Source: Nageia nagi (taxonomy: Eukaryota > Pinophyta). Taken from it: a DNA stretch of 64,000 nucleotides. This document shows positions 35,771-47,788 of the stretch, piece by piece. The DNA is taken from assembly GCA_050084985.1 (NCBI GenBank), contig JBITNC010000002.1, positions 5,766,001-5,830,000 on the forward strand, given 5' to 3'. The notes beneath the pieces are model-generated. The model was not told where the DNA came from, made no database searches, and saw only the letters and a list, made by a program, of their open reading frames with translations. The position numbers were made by a program, and so were the translations under genes. Numbering within the stretch: the first letter of the stretch is position 1; every line of letters starts with the position of its first letter.

Positions 35771-36472
35771 CTTGTGATTAAATTCATATTTATGATGACA
35801 ACTTCACCCTTAGAAGGATTTTATGTTGTATAGTGTTGATTTTATTGTACACTTTTGTGGTAAGTTTGCTCTACATGAGGAATTTGTTGTACAAAATTTT
35901 AAAAGCAAAAAGATTGGCCAATCTATCACTATTTAGTTATATATGTGTGAGAAACTCTTATGTGTCTTTTGGCACTATTCAGTTATTCATATGTAAAGAA
36001 CTCGTATGTGCATGCTCTATTTTGTAATGATAATCAACACATGTTTTATATATAGTAGGTGACTATAAGTTTTTGACATGGTATCTTCGTGATGACTTAT
36101 AGTGCACCATTGATCAGTTCATGATGGCATTTGTGTGATTCATCTATCTTTATTGAGATGAATATGTTGCATCTAACTGATCTTGTTATTTGAGTTGCTT
36201 ATGATTTGTAAGTTCTTTTGAGATTGCAAGTTACTTACTTCAGGTATGCAAGCTCTTGAAGATTTTTCATGACTTCCAATTGGATGACTACTTTATGTAC
36301 ATTAAAACCAGTTGTGATTAATAATTGTATTTGACAAAGTAGTGAGTCTCAAACTAGATCTTTCTTACTTCACAAATATGTAAAAAGTTTTTCTTTTTGT
36401 TGTATCTATTTGGAGAAGAAATTTCTTACTTTCTCTTCTTCTTCTCTCTTATCCATTTTATCCCAATATTGC

Positions 36473-36484
36473 ATTAAGGGGGAG
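36473..36484 (+). other. Polypurine tract of copia A
   Basis: ATTAAGGGGGAG directly before the 3' LTR, the usual primer for plus-strand synthesis. Confidence 0.88.
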
Positions 36485-36981
36485 TGTTGGAATGTATAAT
36501 GTATTATTGTAAAGGTTATGTAATAATCTTCTATGTAAATTCACTAATACTTAAGTGTATCATTTAATACCTTAAGTATTTAAGTGAATATGATAATGTT
36601 ACTTATCCTACACTCTTTATCATGAGCATACTCTTTGGGTAAAAGGATGTGCATATTATGCTTTTGTACATTGGATAAAAGAGTGATCCAAAGAGGGATC
36701 TTGGCCTATAAATAGAAGGCTCCCTTTTGTGATCACACACCAATTGTGAAGTAAAGTTATGCTATAGGATAATGGTTAAGAGAAAAAAGTAACAGGATTG
36801 TAAAAGTTCATATTTGTTAAGAAGAGAGATCTAGTTAGTTGATGTACTCCTAGTTGGAGGAACCATTTACATCTTGTGTTATCTTTGTGAGATTGCTTTG
36901 TGTGATAGTTAGATGTGAATTGAGATCTTTCATACGATCTTGATAGTTTAGGATTGTTCATGTTATAGTTCAATTCTCTCA
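36485..36981 (+). repeat. 3' LTR of copia A
   Basis: Begins TGTTGGAATGTATAATGTAT and ends GTTCAATTCTCTCA, aligned end to end with the LTR at 19485. The TATA motif GGCCTATAAATAGAAGG is kept (36703-36719). Confidence 0.93.
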
Positions 36982-37199
36982 TATAAATTAGGTAAATTTA
37001 TTGGGCAACTATAGACAATCTAAGGTGATCTAGTTTTGAAAGCTTATAATTGTATAATATATATTTTTTAAATCTTCACTTTCAAAATTCTCTCAGATAA
37101 ATCAGGTAAGTTTATTGGGCAACTATAGACAATCTAAGTTGATCTAGTTTTGAAAGCTTATAATTGTATAATATATATTTTTTAAATCTTCACTTTCAA
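36972..37199. repeat. Two-copy 114-bp tandem duplication across the 3' LTR edge
   Basis: Units 36972-37085 and 37086-37199 are nearly identical: AATTCTCTCA, then ATTGGGCAACTATAGACAAT, TGATCTAGTTTTGAAAGC and TTTTTTAAATCTTCACTTTC. Unit 1 begins with the last 10 bases of the LTR, so the duplication happened after insertion of A and copied 104 bp of flank with it. Confidence 0.93.
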
Positions 37200-38530
37200 T
37201 AAGAAGTAACCCAACTTCCATGAGAAGTATAAGATAAAATATATTATTCTTAATTTTGAAATTATTTATTAGAAATAATACATTAGTTTAGTAGATAAAT
37301 ACATTAAATATCTATATAAATTAAGTATTAAATAATATATTAGTAAATACTATTAATTTTAATTTATGAAGTATTAGGATACTGTTACTCTAAAGGAATG
37401 TAACTTCCAAATACTCTTGTAACTTTCAGCTTCCTCTTCAATATGGTATCAGAGAAGGTTCAAATGTGAAAACTCGATCTTCCTTGCTTCCATAAACTTG
37501 ATAAAGAGTGTTGCTTGAATTATTTTTATGCTCCAACAATCTACCTTCAAGATGATTGTTGTGAGACCGATCTGCAATCATATGCTTACGGCTAGTATAA
37601 ATCTGAAGACCAACCAACCATTCTGGTGGTGAAGGCAAATCAAATCTATCTTTGACACAAAATCCTTCCCTACTTGGGATGGCTCTATTTCAGGCCTGTA
37701 AGAGGCATAATTGAGAAGAGAAGGGTGTCCAACCCACACACATTTTCCATTGAACGTTTGTGGTGTTGAGTTGCAAAACCATGTGTAGAGAAAATCCGTC
37801 TAGCGTTCTACACAAAACCCACAAGAGTTTATGCAATGTTGAATAACATGGAGAATAGCGTGAATCTGGGTTTGTAGTAAGCAAAAACGTAAATTGCATT
37901 ATGAGTACTGAGTATTGTGTGATGTTCATTGCATGCTCCTCCGTAGTAAATAAAAACTAAAGCCAATCCAAACACAGTCTCACTAATAAACACCCTTCAC
38001 CCCTCTTACCTCTACCCAACCTGCGTAGACCTCCCAGAAGAATTGTATGCGCGTACCATCCTCCAGCCTGCTCGCAATCCAGAAGCTCAAAACTATGCCC
38101 AGGGAATTCAACGTTTTCTAGCAAATAATTTATTTTCTCTAAGTCTATAGTTTGCTCATTCTTGTGTCCAACACTAAAGAGAAGTAATTGAAACCAAAAA
38201 AAAAAATTGATTTAATAAGCCCAGCACATCAACCGCAACAATAACCGAGGAGATAAAAATATTTTAAACACTTACCTTGCCCATCATTTAGCCATAAAAA
38301 GAATAAGGAACACCCAACAGAGAAAGGATTATTGCCAAGATATAATCCAAATAATTTCTTTCAAAAATCTTATTTACTGAGCCACAAAAAAATTACGAAG
38401 TAAGTTTTTATAAAACTCCAAAGAGAGGTAAATCTGAAGGAAAAATAGAATTTCTTTCACAAAATTTTGGAGAGAATCTAATTTTTTGCAAATTGTTGAT
38501 TGAAGACAAGTCCAAAATTTGTAAAATAAG
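37200..38530 (+). other. Putative LTR end, PBS and leader of copia C
   Basis: TGGTATCAGAGA at 37444-37455 is a copia-type primer binding site, one base different from that of A. The preceding AT-rich 200 bp would be the end of a 5' LTR, but I find no copy of it after the C pol region, so the LTR cannot be delimited. 37456-38530 has no conserved coding sense. Leader and gag could come from different elements. Confidence 0.5.
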
Positions 38531-39300
38531 ATGACTCTACTCACCGCTAAAATTCAAGCAATCTTAGAGTTTGAAGAATTATGGGATATTGTAATTGGAA
38601 TTGAGACTCATATAATGATAACGAGTGAAGCCCAAACAAAGTTTGATCAAAGAAGCAAGAAAGTTCGAATGATCATCTTACTGGGCATTTTCAATGATGT
38701 TCAACCCTATTTTCAAGATTCCAAAGATGCTATAGAAGCATGGAAGAAATTGGAGCAAGTTTTTGCCTCCAAGAATCAAAACTAGATTCTACATTTGCAA
38801 GGACATTTGCACACCTTAAAACTGAAAAATGGTAAAAAATTTGAGTCCTTTTTTTGCAAAGTTGCAGACCTTCATGCCTTCTTATGTGCATTAGGAGAGG
38901 CAATAGAAGATAAGATCGTTGTACCCATTATCTTGAGAGCACTCCTAGAGACATACCATACCTTTATGACAACACTAAATATACTGAAGCAAACACCTAA
39001 CTTTGAAGAGTTAGTAAAAATGTTGCAACAAGAAGATGCTTCACATGCAACTTCCCATGAAGAGGAATAAGCTATGATATCCAATCAAAGTGGCAAGAAG
39101 CCCTTCTAACATAAATACAAAGGAAAATATTTCTTTCAATCCAATGACAAGAAGAAAAAGAATTGCATAACTTGTGGAAAGAATGGGCATAAATTGCAGG
39201 ATTATTGGTACAATTCTTTTGCTCAAGGTTCTTTGAGTAATAAGAATAAAACTCAGAAGAGACCAAATCCTAAGAATCAAGGGGAGTGGAAACAAAGAAG
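38531..39300 (+). pseudogene. Copia C gag
   Basis: MTLLTAKIQAILEFEELWDI and DAIEAWKKLEQVFASKNQN (38531-38782) are UBN2-type Gag; after a stop (AATCAAAACTAG) the second frame gives LQGHLHTLKLKNGKKFESFF and LLETYHTFMTTLNILKQTPN (38795-39067). A zinc knuckle relic NCITCGKNGHKLQDYW lies at about 39162-39210, its fourth ligand Cys changed to Tyr (TGT to TAT). The N-terminal start of Gag is missing or unreadable. Confidence 0.82.
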
Positions 39301-39393
39301 ATCACCTCCACGAAGATAACAATAAGGAAATGTTGCAAACAATTGTAAAGAAGAGACTAATGAATTTGTTAATCTCACTCTTATTCATCAAGA

Positions 39394-40681
39394 CACTACA
39401 ACATAAATTGCATCGAGCATCAAAATTAGCATCAAGATGCAATGTATTTCAAAAAATAAAAGTCATTTCCTTCCTAATGCCATAGGAATCGTTAATATAC
39501 CTGTCACTAGAGGCATCACCATTGGCATCATAATCAACATCCTACGATGTCAAAACATAGCTCATAAATATTGGCATCACTCAACATAATATAGAGTCAA
39601 TATTGGTGTTACCCAACATCGTAATAAGTGTCAAGAATTTCATATGGACATTAGTAATGGAGTCAAGAATGGTTTCAGGTGGTATTTATATTAGTATCAT
39701 GGGGCATTATGAGTGCATCAATTTTGACATCACAGGGCATTAATGTTGGTGTTAAAACATCATCTATTTTGTGAAAAAATAGATTTAAATTGATTTAGTT
39801 AGACTAATGTTGTTGTTTGTTACATTTTGTGAAATAATGTTAATGCCTATCCAAGAAATTCATTTTTAAAGAGTTTGATGTATGTATAAACCCTATTTAA
39901 TTCATGCTTTGAAGATGCTTGGAAAGGTGAATTGATATGGATAGACTGGTGCTATTGTTTATTACATTTGGTGAAACGAAATTTGATTTTAAAGTCTTTG
40001 ATGTATGTATAAATCTCCCAATTTGGTGCACACTTTGAGAATGATGGGAAAGGTGAATTGATTTGGTTGAAATACTATTGTTGTTTGTTGCATTTGGTGA
40101 AATAGTATCAATGCCAAATCCATATTTTTATTAATCTAAAATTATTATATTCTATTCAATCATACAATCTAAAACTTTGTGGGATTCCACCAAACTTTCA
40201 TAGTTGACATACATGTGGATAAGTCTATCTTGTAGAAAATTATGCATGAACGAGTCAAATTTAAGTAGAATAAAATTAATGAGTGAATGAAGGAGTTTTC
40301 CCTCTTGAAGGGAATTGTTGGCAATGTAGGTTTATAGGAGTTGAAAGCATGTCAAAGAGCATAGAGAGCAATGTGCATCTGTATTTGTAGTAAGCAAAAT
40401 GTGCATTGCGCCCTTCAACTAAAACTTGCTTTTAAAGAGTCTTTGATGTATGTTATAAACCATCCACTAAACAATTTAATCAACAGTTGGATCATGATCC
40501 ATATGCACAATTCATGTGTGATCCCACTTTTTTATTTTATTTTTAGGTTATTTTGATGCCATTATTGAAGCTAATTATTGGCACCGTTTGGAATCAATAA
40601 TGGCATTAGTAATGGTATCAGAAAATATTTTAAAAATAACTGACACCCACGATGATGCTAAATGAGCATATTGTAGTAGTG
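39394..40681. mobile_element. Non-autonomous CACTA (En/Spm-type) transposon inserted in copia C
   Basis: The 1288-bp element starts CACTACAACATAA and ends TTGTAGTAGTG; the reverse complement of its end begins CACTACTACAATA, so the termini match after one small shift and continue with GCATCA in both. It is flanked by AGA on both sides (39391-39393 and 40682-40684), the 3-bp target duplication typical of CACTA elements. Subterminal GCATCA/TGATGC motifs are dense, especially at 39410-39780 and 40550-40670. No transposase frame is present, so it needs enzyme supplied elsewhere. Internal repeats such as TTGATGTATGTATAAA (39877 and 39998) and GGTGAATTGAT(A/T)TGG (39925 and 40050) show local duplication. 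Confidence 0.82.
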
Positions 40682-40684
40682 AGA

Positions 40685-43600
40685 GAAACCCTTAGTTTCT
40701 TCCATTTAGTGTGTATATTTTGTTGCTTCCAAGACATGACTGGGAAAAAAGATCAATTTATTTTTTTGGATGAAAAATAATATCTTAGTCAAGTACATTT
40801 GGACAATGACACACCCCATGAAATTGAAGGCAACGATGATGTTTAAGTCCATCTTAGAAAGAATAACTATTAGATAAAGGAGGTCTTGTATGTATCTAAT
40901 CTCACAAAGAACCTCTTGTTAATTACTAAAATGTTAGCTAATAATATGAAGGTGAAATTTGATAATGTGCATGGTGAGAAGGTTTGCTTCATTTGAGATA
41001 AATCCAGAGATTATCAAATTGTAGCCAAAGCTTAACGAGTTGAGAAGATGTTTCTACTTAATGTTGTAGCTTCCAACAATTAGGCTCTTAATATTCATAT
41101 TATGGATGTTACCTCTCTTTGTCATTGATGATTTGAACACATGAATAGAAATTACCTAATAATTTCATAAAAGAGGAATATGGTATGTTGTCTCCCATCT
41201 CTTACTTCTCCTACTAATGCTTATTCTACTTGCATCATAGGGAGATAACACAAAATTCCATTTGAGGCTAGCACACATTATGCTACAGGATCTCTTGATG
41301 TGATTCACATCGATATGTGTAGACCCTTGAGTGCCATTCACATTGACCTCAAATCTTCCCATTATTCGTTGATGGTTACTCTAAGAATATGCAATGTACT
41401 TATTGAAAACAAAGGATGAAACCTTTCAGTATTTCAAAGAGTTCAAAGCTCATGTGGAGAATGCTACAGATCATCATATCCATATTCTTAGGTTGAGGGG
41501 GAGAATACCTATAAAATGAGCTTTATACATTTCTAAAGCAACATGAAATTCAATGACAGTTGAACAATGGGGTTTGTGAATAGTGAAATCAAACCATAGT
41601 TAAAATGGTAAGAAATATGATAAAAGATGATAAGATGAATGGAGCATTTTGAGTTGAAGTAGTAAACATTGTAATATATCAGTTGAATATAACACCTTGT
41701 AAAAATCTTGATGCGATGACACTTGAAGAAACATGGACATGAGTAAAACCATCTATCTCCCATCTTCAAATATTTGGTTACACTACCTACATGCACATTC
41801 CCATAGAGAAAAGAAAAAAAATGGATGAAAAATCCATAAGGTGCATTCTTCTTAGGTCTAATAGTGAATCCAAAGGGTACAAACTCATGGATCCTATTAC
41901 TCAAAAGATGCATATAAGCAAAGATGTCATTTTTGATGAGATTAGTGATTCTTTAACTAGTCTACCTGCAACACCACTTGAACCTGAAAATTATCCCATA
42001 ATTAATCATGATGATGAAAGAAGTTCCAATTGTGAACTTACCACCTAATAACTTCATAAGACATAAATGGTACTAAAAGATACTATAAGATTCATACTTG
42101 AGTGCTCCACCAGATATTTCCACATCCAAACCAAAGACACAAACCTTGTCTCATGAGAAAGTGAACTTGGAACTCATGAGCACAGTGGTGAATCCACACA
42201 AACTTGAAATAGTTCATGAATACATAAAGCTAGCTACTGCATTGGAAGTTAGACATGCAGGTTGAGTATGATGCATTGGTGAAAAATACCATATGGAAGT
42301 TGGTAAAACTTTCACTTGGAAATAAGGCCATTTGATGCATATGGGTGTTTAAAAAAAGTACAAGGTTGGTGGAATTTTTGATAGGCATAAGGCTCGACTA
42401 TTTGCTAAAGGATATGAATAAGAGGTAAGATGAAGACCATTATAATTACTTTTGCAATGGCTAGATAATTTGGCTAGAAAGTCCACCAAATGGATGTGAA
42501 GAGTGCCTTCCTGAATGGAGACTTAGAGGAATAAGTATACATGCAACAAATTGAAGGGTTTATGATTGATCTATGAAGTGGAAAAGTGTGTAGATTGATC
42601 AAGTCTCTGTATGGCTTGAAATAAACGCTAAGAGCCTAGTGTATCAAAATTAATGACCATTTACTATAATAGAGCTTCAATAGGAATCTATATGATCCTA
42701 ATCTCCACTTTTGATAAAAAGGGGGAGGGGGAATATTATCATTATTGTAGTATATATTGATGATTTGGTTATTAGAGGTAGTACTAAGAATTTTATCGCA
42801 TCTTGTAAAGATGACCTCAAAATACATTTGATATGATCGACCTTGATTTACTCCATGATTACCTTGGATTAGAGGTCTAGCAGATGCAAGAATGAATATT
42901 TATTTCATAGATGAAGTACACCAAGAGTTATTGGAGAAATTTAGGATGATAAATTACCAATCGATGTTTATGACAATTGAACCTAGTTAAAATTTATCAC
43001 AACATGATAGTTCTCCACCAGTAAGTGCAACTTTCTATTGTTAATTGATTGGAGGGTTAATTTATCTTACGTACACCAAGATAAATATTTTCTATGTAGT
43101 TAGATATATTTCATGATTTATGAATGAACTAAAAAAAGCTCACTAGATCGCAATAATGCATGTTTTAAGATACATTCATGGCACTGACAATTATGGCCTG
43201 AAATATAAGAAGAATGATAAGTTCTTCTTAACTAGATACATGAATGCAAATTATGGAGGATCCTTAAATGATAGGATATGTGTTCTTCCTTGGATTAGGA
43301 TCAATTTCAGGGGGTATTACGAACTAGAGCATCAAATCAAAATCCACCACATAGTCAAAATACTGTGTTGCAGCTGATGTTATTTGTGAAACAATATAGT
43401 AACATCATAATTTAAAAGACATTAAAATTTTATCAAAATAAGCTATAGTTCTGCACTATGTCAATAAAGGTGTATTGAAACTAGTTCAAAATCTTATTTA
43501 TCATGAGTGCACCAAACACATTGAGATACTGGTACACTTTACTTAGGATCATATTTCACCGCACAACATTTAGCTCCACTACATTTCCATGAAAGAGCAA

Positions 43601-43695
43601 ATTATAGATGTTTTCACCAAATCTCTTGATAATGGAAAGTTTGAATACTTTCAGAGCTTCCTCTCTTGTTCTTTAAGGATCTAATGTATTAGGGG
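40685..43695 (+). pseudogene. Copia C pol: integrase, reverse transcriptase, RNase H relics
   Basis: Fragments in copia order are LYVSNLTKNLLLITKMLANN (40887-40945), the degenerate zinc-binding/GAG-pre-integrase part with SLCH**FEHMNRN (41115-41155), SLDVIHIDMCRPLS (41290-41330), the reverse transcriptase with HQMDVKSAFLNGDLEE (about 42483-42530), GKVCRLIKSLYGLK and VYIDDLVIRGS (catalytic YIDD at 42753-42764), then RNase H-like MHVLRYIHGTDNYGLKYKK (43156-43210). A purine-rich TTAGGGGGGGAA at 43690-43701 would be the polypurine tract. Decay is far heavier than in A and B. The lineage differs from A and B, judging by Gag and RT text. Confidence 0.82.
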
Positions 43696-43701
43696 GGGAA
43701 T

Positions 43702-44394
43702 ATTAGAATAAGATAAATACTTTCTTTACTCTTCTTATGAGCCTTTATTTTGGACTCTCTTATTTTAATGTTAGGTTTGGACTTCTTTCTTATTGACATG
43801 ATCTTGAAAATGTTAAGGACCACTTATTTAAATCTTCTTCCACTTATGCTTTTGGTGATGAAAATTTAATTATACTTGGCTTTTTGAGTGGCCATGCTTT
43901 ATCATACTTTTTAAAATGTTCGAAAGTAAAATAAGTAACTAAGTTATCTCTTATACAATTTAAAATATATTTATAAGATTTTGGTATGCTCCCTATGAGC
44001 ATCCTTCTTTTTTTTACCACAATTAATAGAGGGAAAAAAAAGGGAAAGATTTTTTAACATCTGCAGGAGACCAACATAGATCTATGGGATATGGGTGATG
44101 TTGATACTATTATCCCCTTGGAAAAAAATGATTATTACAAACGTTGTGATTGTGTTAACAAATGAGTTAGATGGTAAACTCAAATCTATCATAGGAAACT
44201 TTATCATTATTAGATTATTGGAGTATTTTCTCTTCCCTTCTTTAATATCTTATATTGTAACTATTAAAACTTGAAGGCGATCTAAGTGGTCTCCCTTAAC
44301 ATGTCTATACTCAACCTTTTCATTTGAACCCATTAACCTTTTTGATTTTTTGAGGATATTAATACTATTTTTGATTTCTCATGATTATCCATCA
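43702..44394. other. Possible 3' LTR of copia C and spacer
   Basis: Begins after the polypurine-like tract with TATTAGAATAAGATAAATAC. Nothing upstream of C's gag matches it, so I cannot confirm an LTR. No gene seen. Confidence 0.4.
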
Positions 44395-44720
44395 TCTCTT
44401 GTTAGGAGAGTTAAGAGAAATGAGGTTTGAGGACACCCATATGGAAGGTTCCAAGTTCAACTCCTACTCTTTATATTGGTGATATTTAAAAACACTTTGT
44501 AGATCTTACAACTCAATAGGATTAAAAATGATATTCAATATTGACTTTAATCACTTCTTGTTAAGGGATTTGAGAGAAGTGAGATGTAGTGACACCCATT
44601 TAGAAGATCCCAAGATCCATTCCCATCCCCTACATTAATAATATATAACAACTCTCCAAAAATCCTATAACCCAATAAAATCAAAAGACATTAAATGTTA
44701 CCTTCACCTTATAATTTCTT
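44395..44720 (+). repeat. Two SINE-like copies in direct tandem
   Basis: Copy 1 (about 44395-44565) reads CATCTCTTGTTAGGAGAGTT, GAGGACACCCATATGGAAGG, TTCCAAGTTCAACTCCTAC, TTGGTGATATTTAAAAACAC and ATATTCAATATTGACTTTAA. Copy 2 (44566-44720) repeats the order with CACTTCTTGTTAAGGGATTT, GTGACACCCATTTAGAAG and GACATTAAATGTTACCTTCA. They match the inverted pair at 17356-17600. The GTTCAACTCCTAC block resembles a polymerase III B-box. Confidence 0.65.
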
Positions 44721-44849
44721 TCTTCTCCCTAATAGAATCTAATCCTTTAACTCTAATCCACATGAGCAATAACAAGACTACGGTTCGAACAAAAAGTATA
44801 CGCATGCGGGTGCTTCTTGAAAATATATTCTATTACGTTTTCTGTTGGT

Positions 44850-44915
44850 TATCAGAGCATCTTCAATTCTTTTCTCTCTGGTTTTTAAATCTTCTTGATA
44901 TTGTGACGCCGCCAT
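44850..44915 (-). pseudogene. 5'-end fragment of a PIRL-type LRR gene
   Basis: On the minus strand ATG at 44915-44913 opens MAASQYQEDLKTREKRIEDA, which lines up with the start of the intact LRR gene at 49139 (MATPPYQEKSKTAEERITEA). After this the similarity stops; no LRR follows. Upstream non-coding DNA is also similar (GTGAAGGAGCTC before the ATG; CACGAGTCTAATAACGTGG at 45042 against CACAAGTCTAATAAACGTGC at 49721; AATTAAGT(T)GACA(A/G)ATTTG at 45135 and 49839). The fragment is therefore part of an old direct segmental duplication, about 44850-45370 against 49080-49970. Confidence 0.75.
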
Positions 44916-45370
44916 TTTTGAGCTCCTTCACTTCACAGAAGTGTTTTGCAATATCCAACAGAAACAAAACACAATGGATGATTAAGTCGGCATAAAGCAA
45001 CCATTCAACTTTGACTTAACAAATTTCTTCCTCTGAAAACACGAGTCTAATAACGTGGTAAGAATGGAAATTGTTTTTTTTTGTAGTTTTGATTCGGCAA
45101 CTCATATGATTGGATGATAGCAGTGTCATGTATAATTAAGTGACAAATTTGTACAAACTACAAATTTATTGGTTTGAAAAAGGTCTTTTGACTATTTTTA
45201 GTTCAGATGTTGCGATCAGCGGTATCTAAGCATCCAAAGTAAGATTTTAAATTGACCTTTTGGTTTAGAAGTTGCATCATGTTGGATATTGAATGAATTT
45301 TAACATTTATTCTTACCAATTGTTCGGATTTTTGTTGTTAAGGAGATGCTACCATAAATTTTATTAGGAT

Positions 45371-47788
45371 TTTGGACTTGGTAAAAAATGGCCGGTTAAT
45401 TATTGTAATTTTGAGTTTATTTTCGAATAAGATTTTTTTTTATCAAATAGTTAATGAAATAAATAATCTTATTATTTATAAATATAGATCTCTAATCTGA
45501 TATGAATAATTGATTACATTCAAAAGAAAATTTAAATATTGATGTTCATGTTCTAGTATATTGGTAGTTGCAAGTGATTAACATCGATAATTTTGAGTAT
45601 GATAGTAATTGATTTATGATAAAATGATAAAAAAGATTATTATGGTCATAAAGTTCATGATTTAAAATATTCTAAGATATATAGTATTTTTTTTTTTTTT
45701 ATAACTTTTATAGGTTCATTTTCTTTTGAAATAATGTGTTCGCTTGAGTGAGTTGAGTGAGAATTCAAGTTTGTTGTGATAATATATAAACTGACTCAAT
45801 CAAGTTCAAATTTATTATTGGTTTCTTTTATGAATCAACATCATCAACAACAACAACAATAACTTGAGCAATAATTTAAAAACTTTAAACTCTCTTAATG
45901 TTTATATGTATTATTATTTTTTATTTACAAAAATATTGAAATACAGATTGCCATAAATTTTACAACCCAAAATTGCTACAAAAAGATAGAAAAGCTTCTA
46001 CGAGATTTTATCTTGTCCAACTCTTCTTATAGGAAGGTATTTCATAGGTTGCTTAGATTATTTGTTGCTTAACTAAGCACTTAAGAGGAATTGGCTTAAT
46101 TGAATGTCATCACCAAGGTACAACTCTATTTTCTAAATAGATTCTTCATGTTCTAGTTAGCTTTGAAGCTTCTCATTTACCATTATATATCGCTCAGGCT
46201 CCAACTTGGTAAGAAAGTCTAGAAAGAATTAAATTTTCAAACATTGGTCACTGCTCCTATTCACATCAAGATTCAAGCCACCTCCATTACCAAAAGCATT
46301 TGGAAATCTTGGGAAGCCCTCACGCATTGGTTATACCATAATGGTGTTGGTAAACACAAGGGATCTTCTTGGGCTTCATCCAGTAATTAGTAGCCTTTAC
46401 CATCTCTCATTAAGGCCAACCTCTTATGTAAATCTAATGGATTCAAGCATAATGATTTTATAAGAAATGGATTGCCAATATTGCATATTTTTTCTCTACT
46501 CATACCAAGGATTGGAATTCCCTAGAGGCTTTCAAATGAATACATAATTTGAAATTAGATGATATAAATATTTTTGATGTAGTAATTAATAATATCATGT
46601 TCTCTCATTGGTTAAAATTCTTAGAAAATTTCTAATTTATTTATGGTCTAATTGGAGTTTGCTTAGTCAGTGTGCTCTTTTGAAATACAAAGCTATCTTA
46701 AGCTACACTTAGCTCTCCCCTCATTTGCCCATGGTTCAACTCTTCAACCACAAGTGGGTTATGAATTATACTCCTTCCAGCACGATTCTTCGATTCAAAG
46801 TGTTTTGGGCCCCTTACATGGAACCCAAGCAAGCTTTCTTTTCCTAGAGCTTTTTTTCCCATGGACTTCCTCTAGGTTAATGCTTTGTATATCTTGGAGT
46901 AAAGAACCCCATATATAGCTTCTAAAAAGCTAAAAAATATATCGTGTACCTTTTTTGGTTTTGCCATGAAGCCATGTATGCATGGAAATAGATAAAGCCT
47001 TTATTTTGGCTTTATAAATTCCTGTCACCTTTTCTTGGCAACATGCTCTTTTGGGTGACCCTCTTGATTTTCCCTTAGCCCTAAAGGAAGTGTGGAACAT
47101 ATATTGCATCAACATCGTCTTTCATATTTAGAAAACTCATAATAAGATTAGTTTTGTAAAAGATGAAGCTTCCATAATTTATTCCTTTATTGATAAATGG
47201 CTTTTTTTTTTTTTATGCTTAGTTCTAAATCTCAAATCAAGTTGAAAAAGTTACCATGGAGATTAATCATCTTAGAGCATTGATTAACCATTAAAGAAAT
47301 GCACCACCTAATGTTAATCGGGTCCCTTTAGGAACATCTTCATGGGATTCTTCAAGATACTGCAAAAGACCATGATCCAAGAGCAAGGCTTCCCTATGTG
47401 CAAAAAATGAATCGACTAATAAGCATTGGTCTTCCTATCTACAAACACATTAATGACCAAGATGGTAGTTCATCAAAGAAGTATAGTAGTTGGGATGTGT
47501 TTAAAGACTTTGACAATTGTTATAGATTGAAATGTAGAAAGCAAACATTGATAAAAATAACCCTTGTTGATTTGCAAAATCTTTTAATATGAATGATAAT
47601 TGACATATTCCCATTCCTCCAATGTACGAGTTAAGATCGAAGGTTTGCAAAATCTTTTAATAGTATATTATTTTATCCATAACCTTCTTCCCTTTGCCAA
47701 AAATATCGAATATGTTATCGCATAGCTTTTGAAAATTGAGGTCAATTTGAATTTTACCGTCACTGGTATTATATTTAAAAATATTTTT
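45371..47788. other. AT-rich spacer with unassigned retroelement-like text
   Basis: About 46220-46620 (+) reads in one broken frame as TAPIHIKIQATSITKSIWKS then WEALTHWLYHNGVG, and 47380-47590 has a 64-codon frame (MQKMNRLISIGLPIYKHIND). They look like decayed coding DNA, perhaps from a retroelement, but I cannot name the family. The rest shows no feature. Confidence 0.4.

Larger units (their letters stand above)
19485..36981 (+). mobile_element. Ty1/copia LTR retrotransposon A (host of nested element B)
   Basis: Both LTRs start TGTTGGAATG and end TTCTCTCA (19485-19978 and 36485-36981, 494 and 497 bp). They are similar throughout, over 90% by eye. PBS at 19981, Gag relics at 22975-24076, integrase-RT-RNase H relics at 32949-35770 and a polypurine tract before the 3' LTR follow the copia order. 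Without element B it measures about 8.6 kb, long for copia, mainly because of a leader of about 3 kb. Stops and frameshifts in every domain show it cannot encode its proteins. No target duplication is seen: flanks are AATGA and TATAA. Confidence 0.92.

Noticed and set aside
37444-43700. One complete copia C with paired LTRs
   Set aside because: The DNA before its PBS and after its polypurine tract do not match, so paired LTRs cannot be claimed.
44762-44995. 77-codon plus-strand hydrophobic frame
   Set aside because: Antisense to the LRR 5' fragment; no family.
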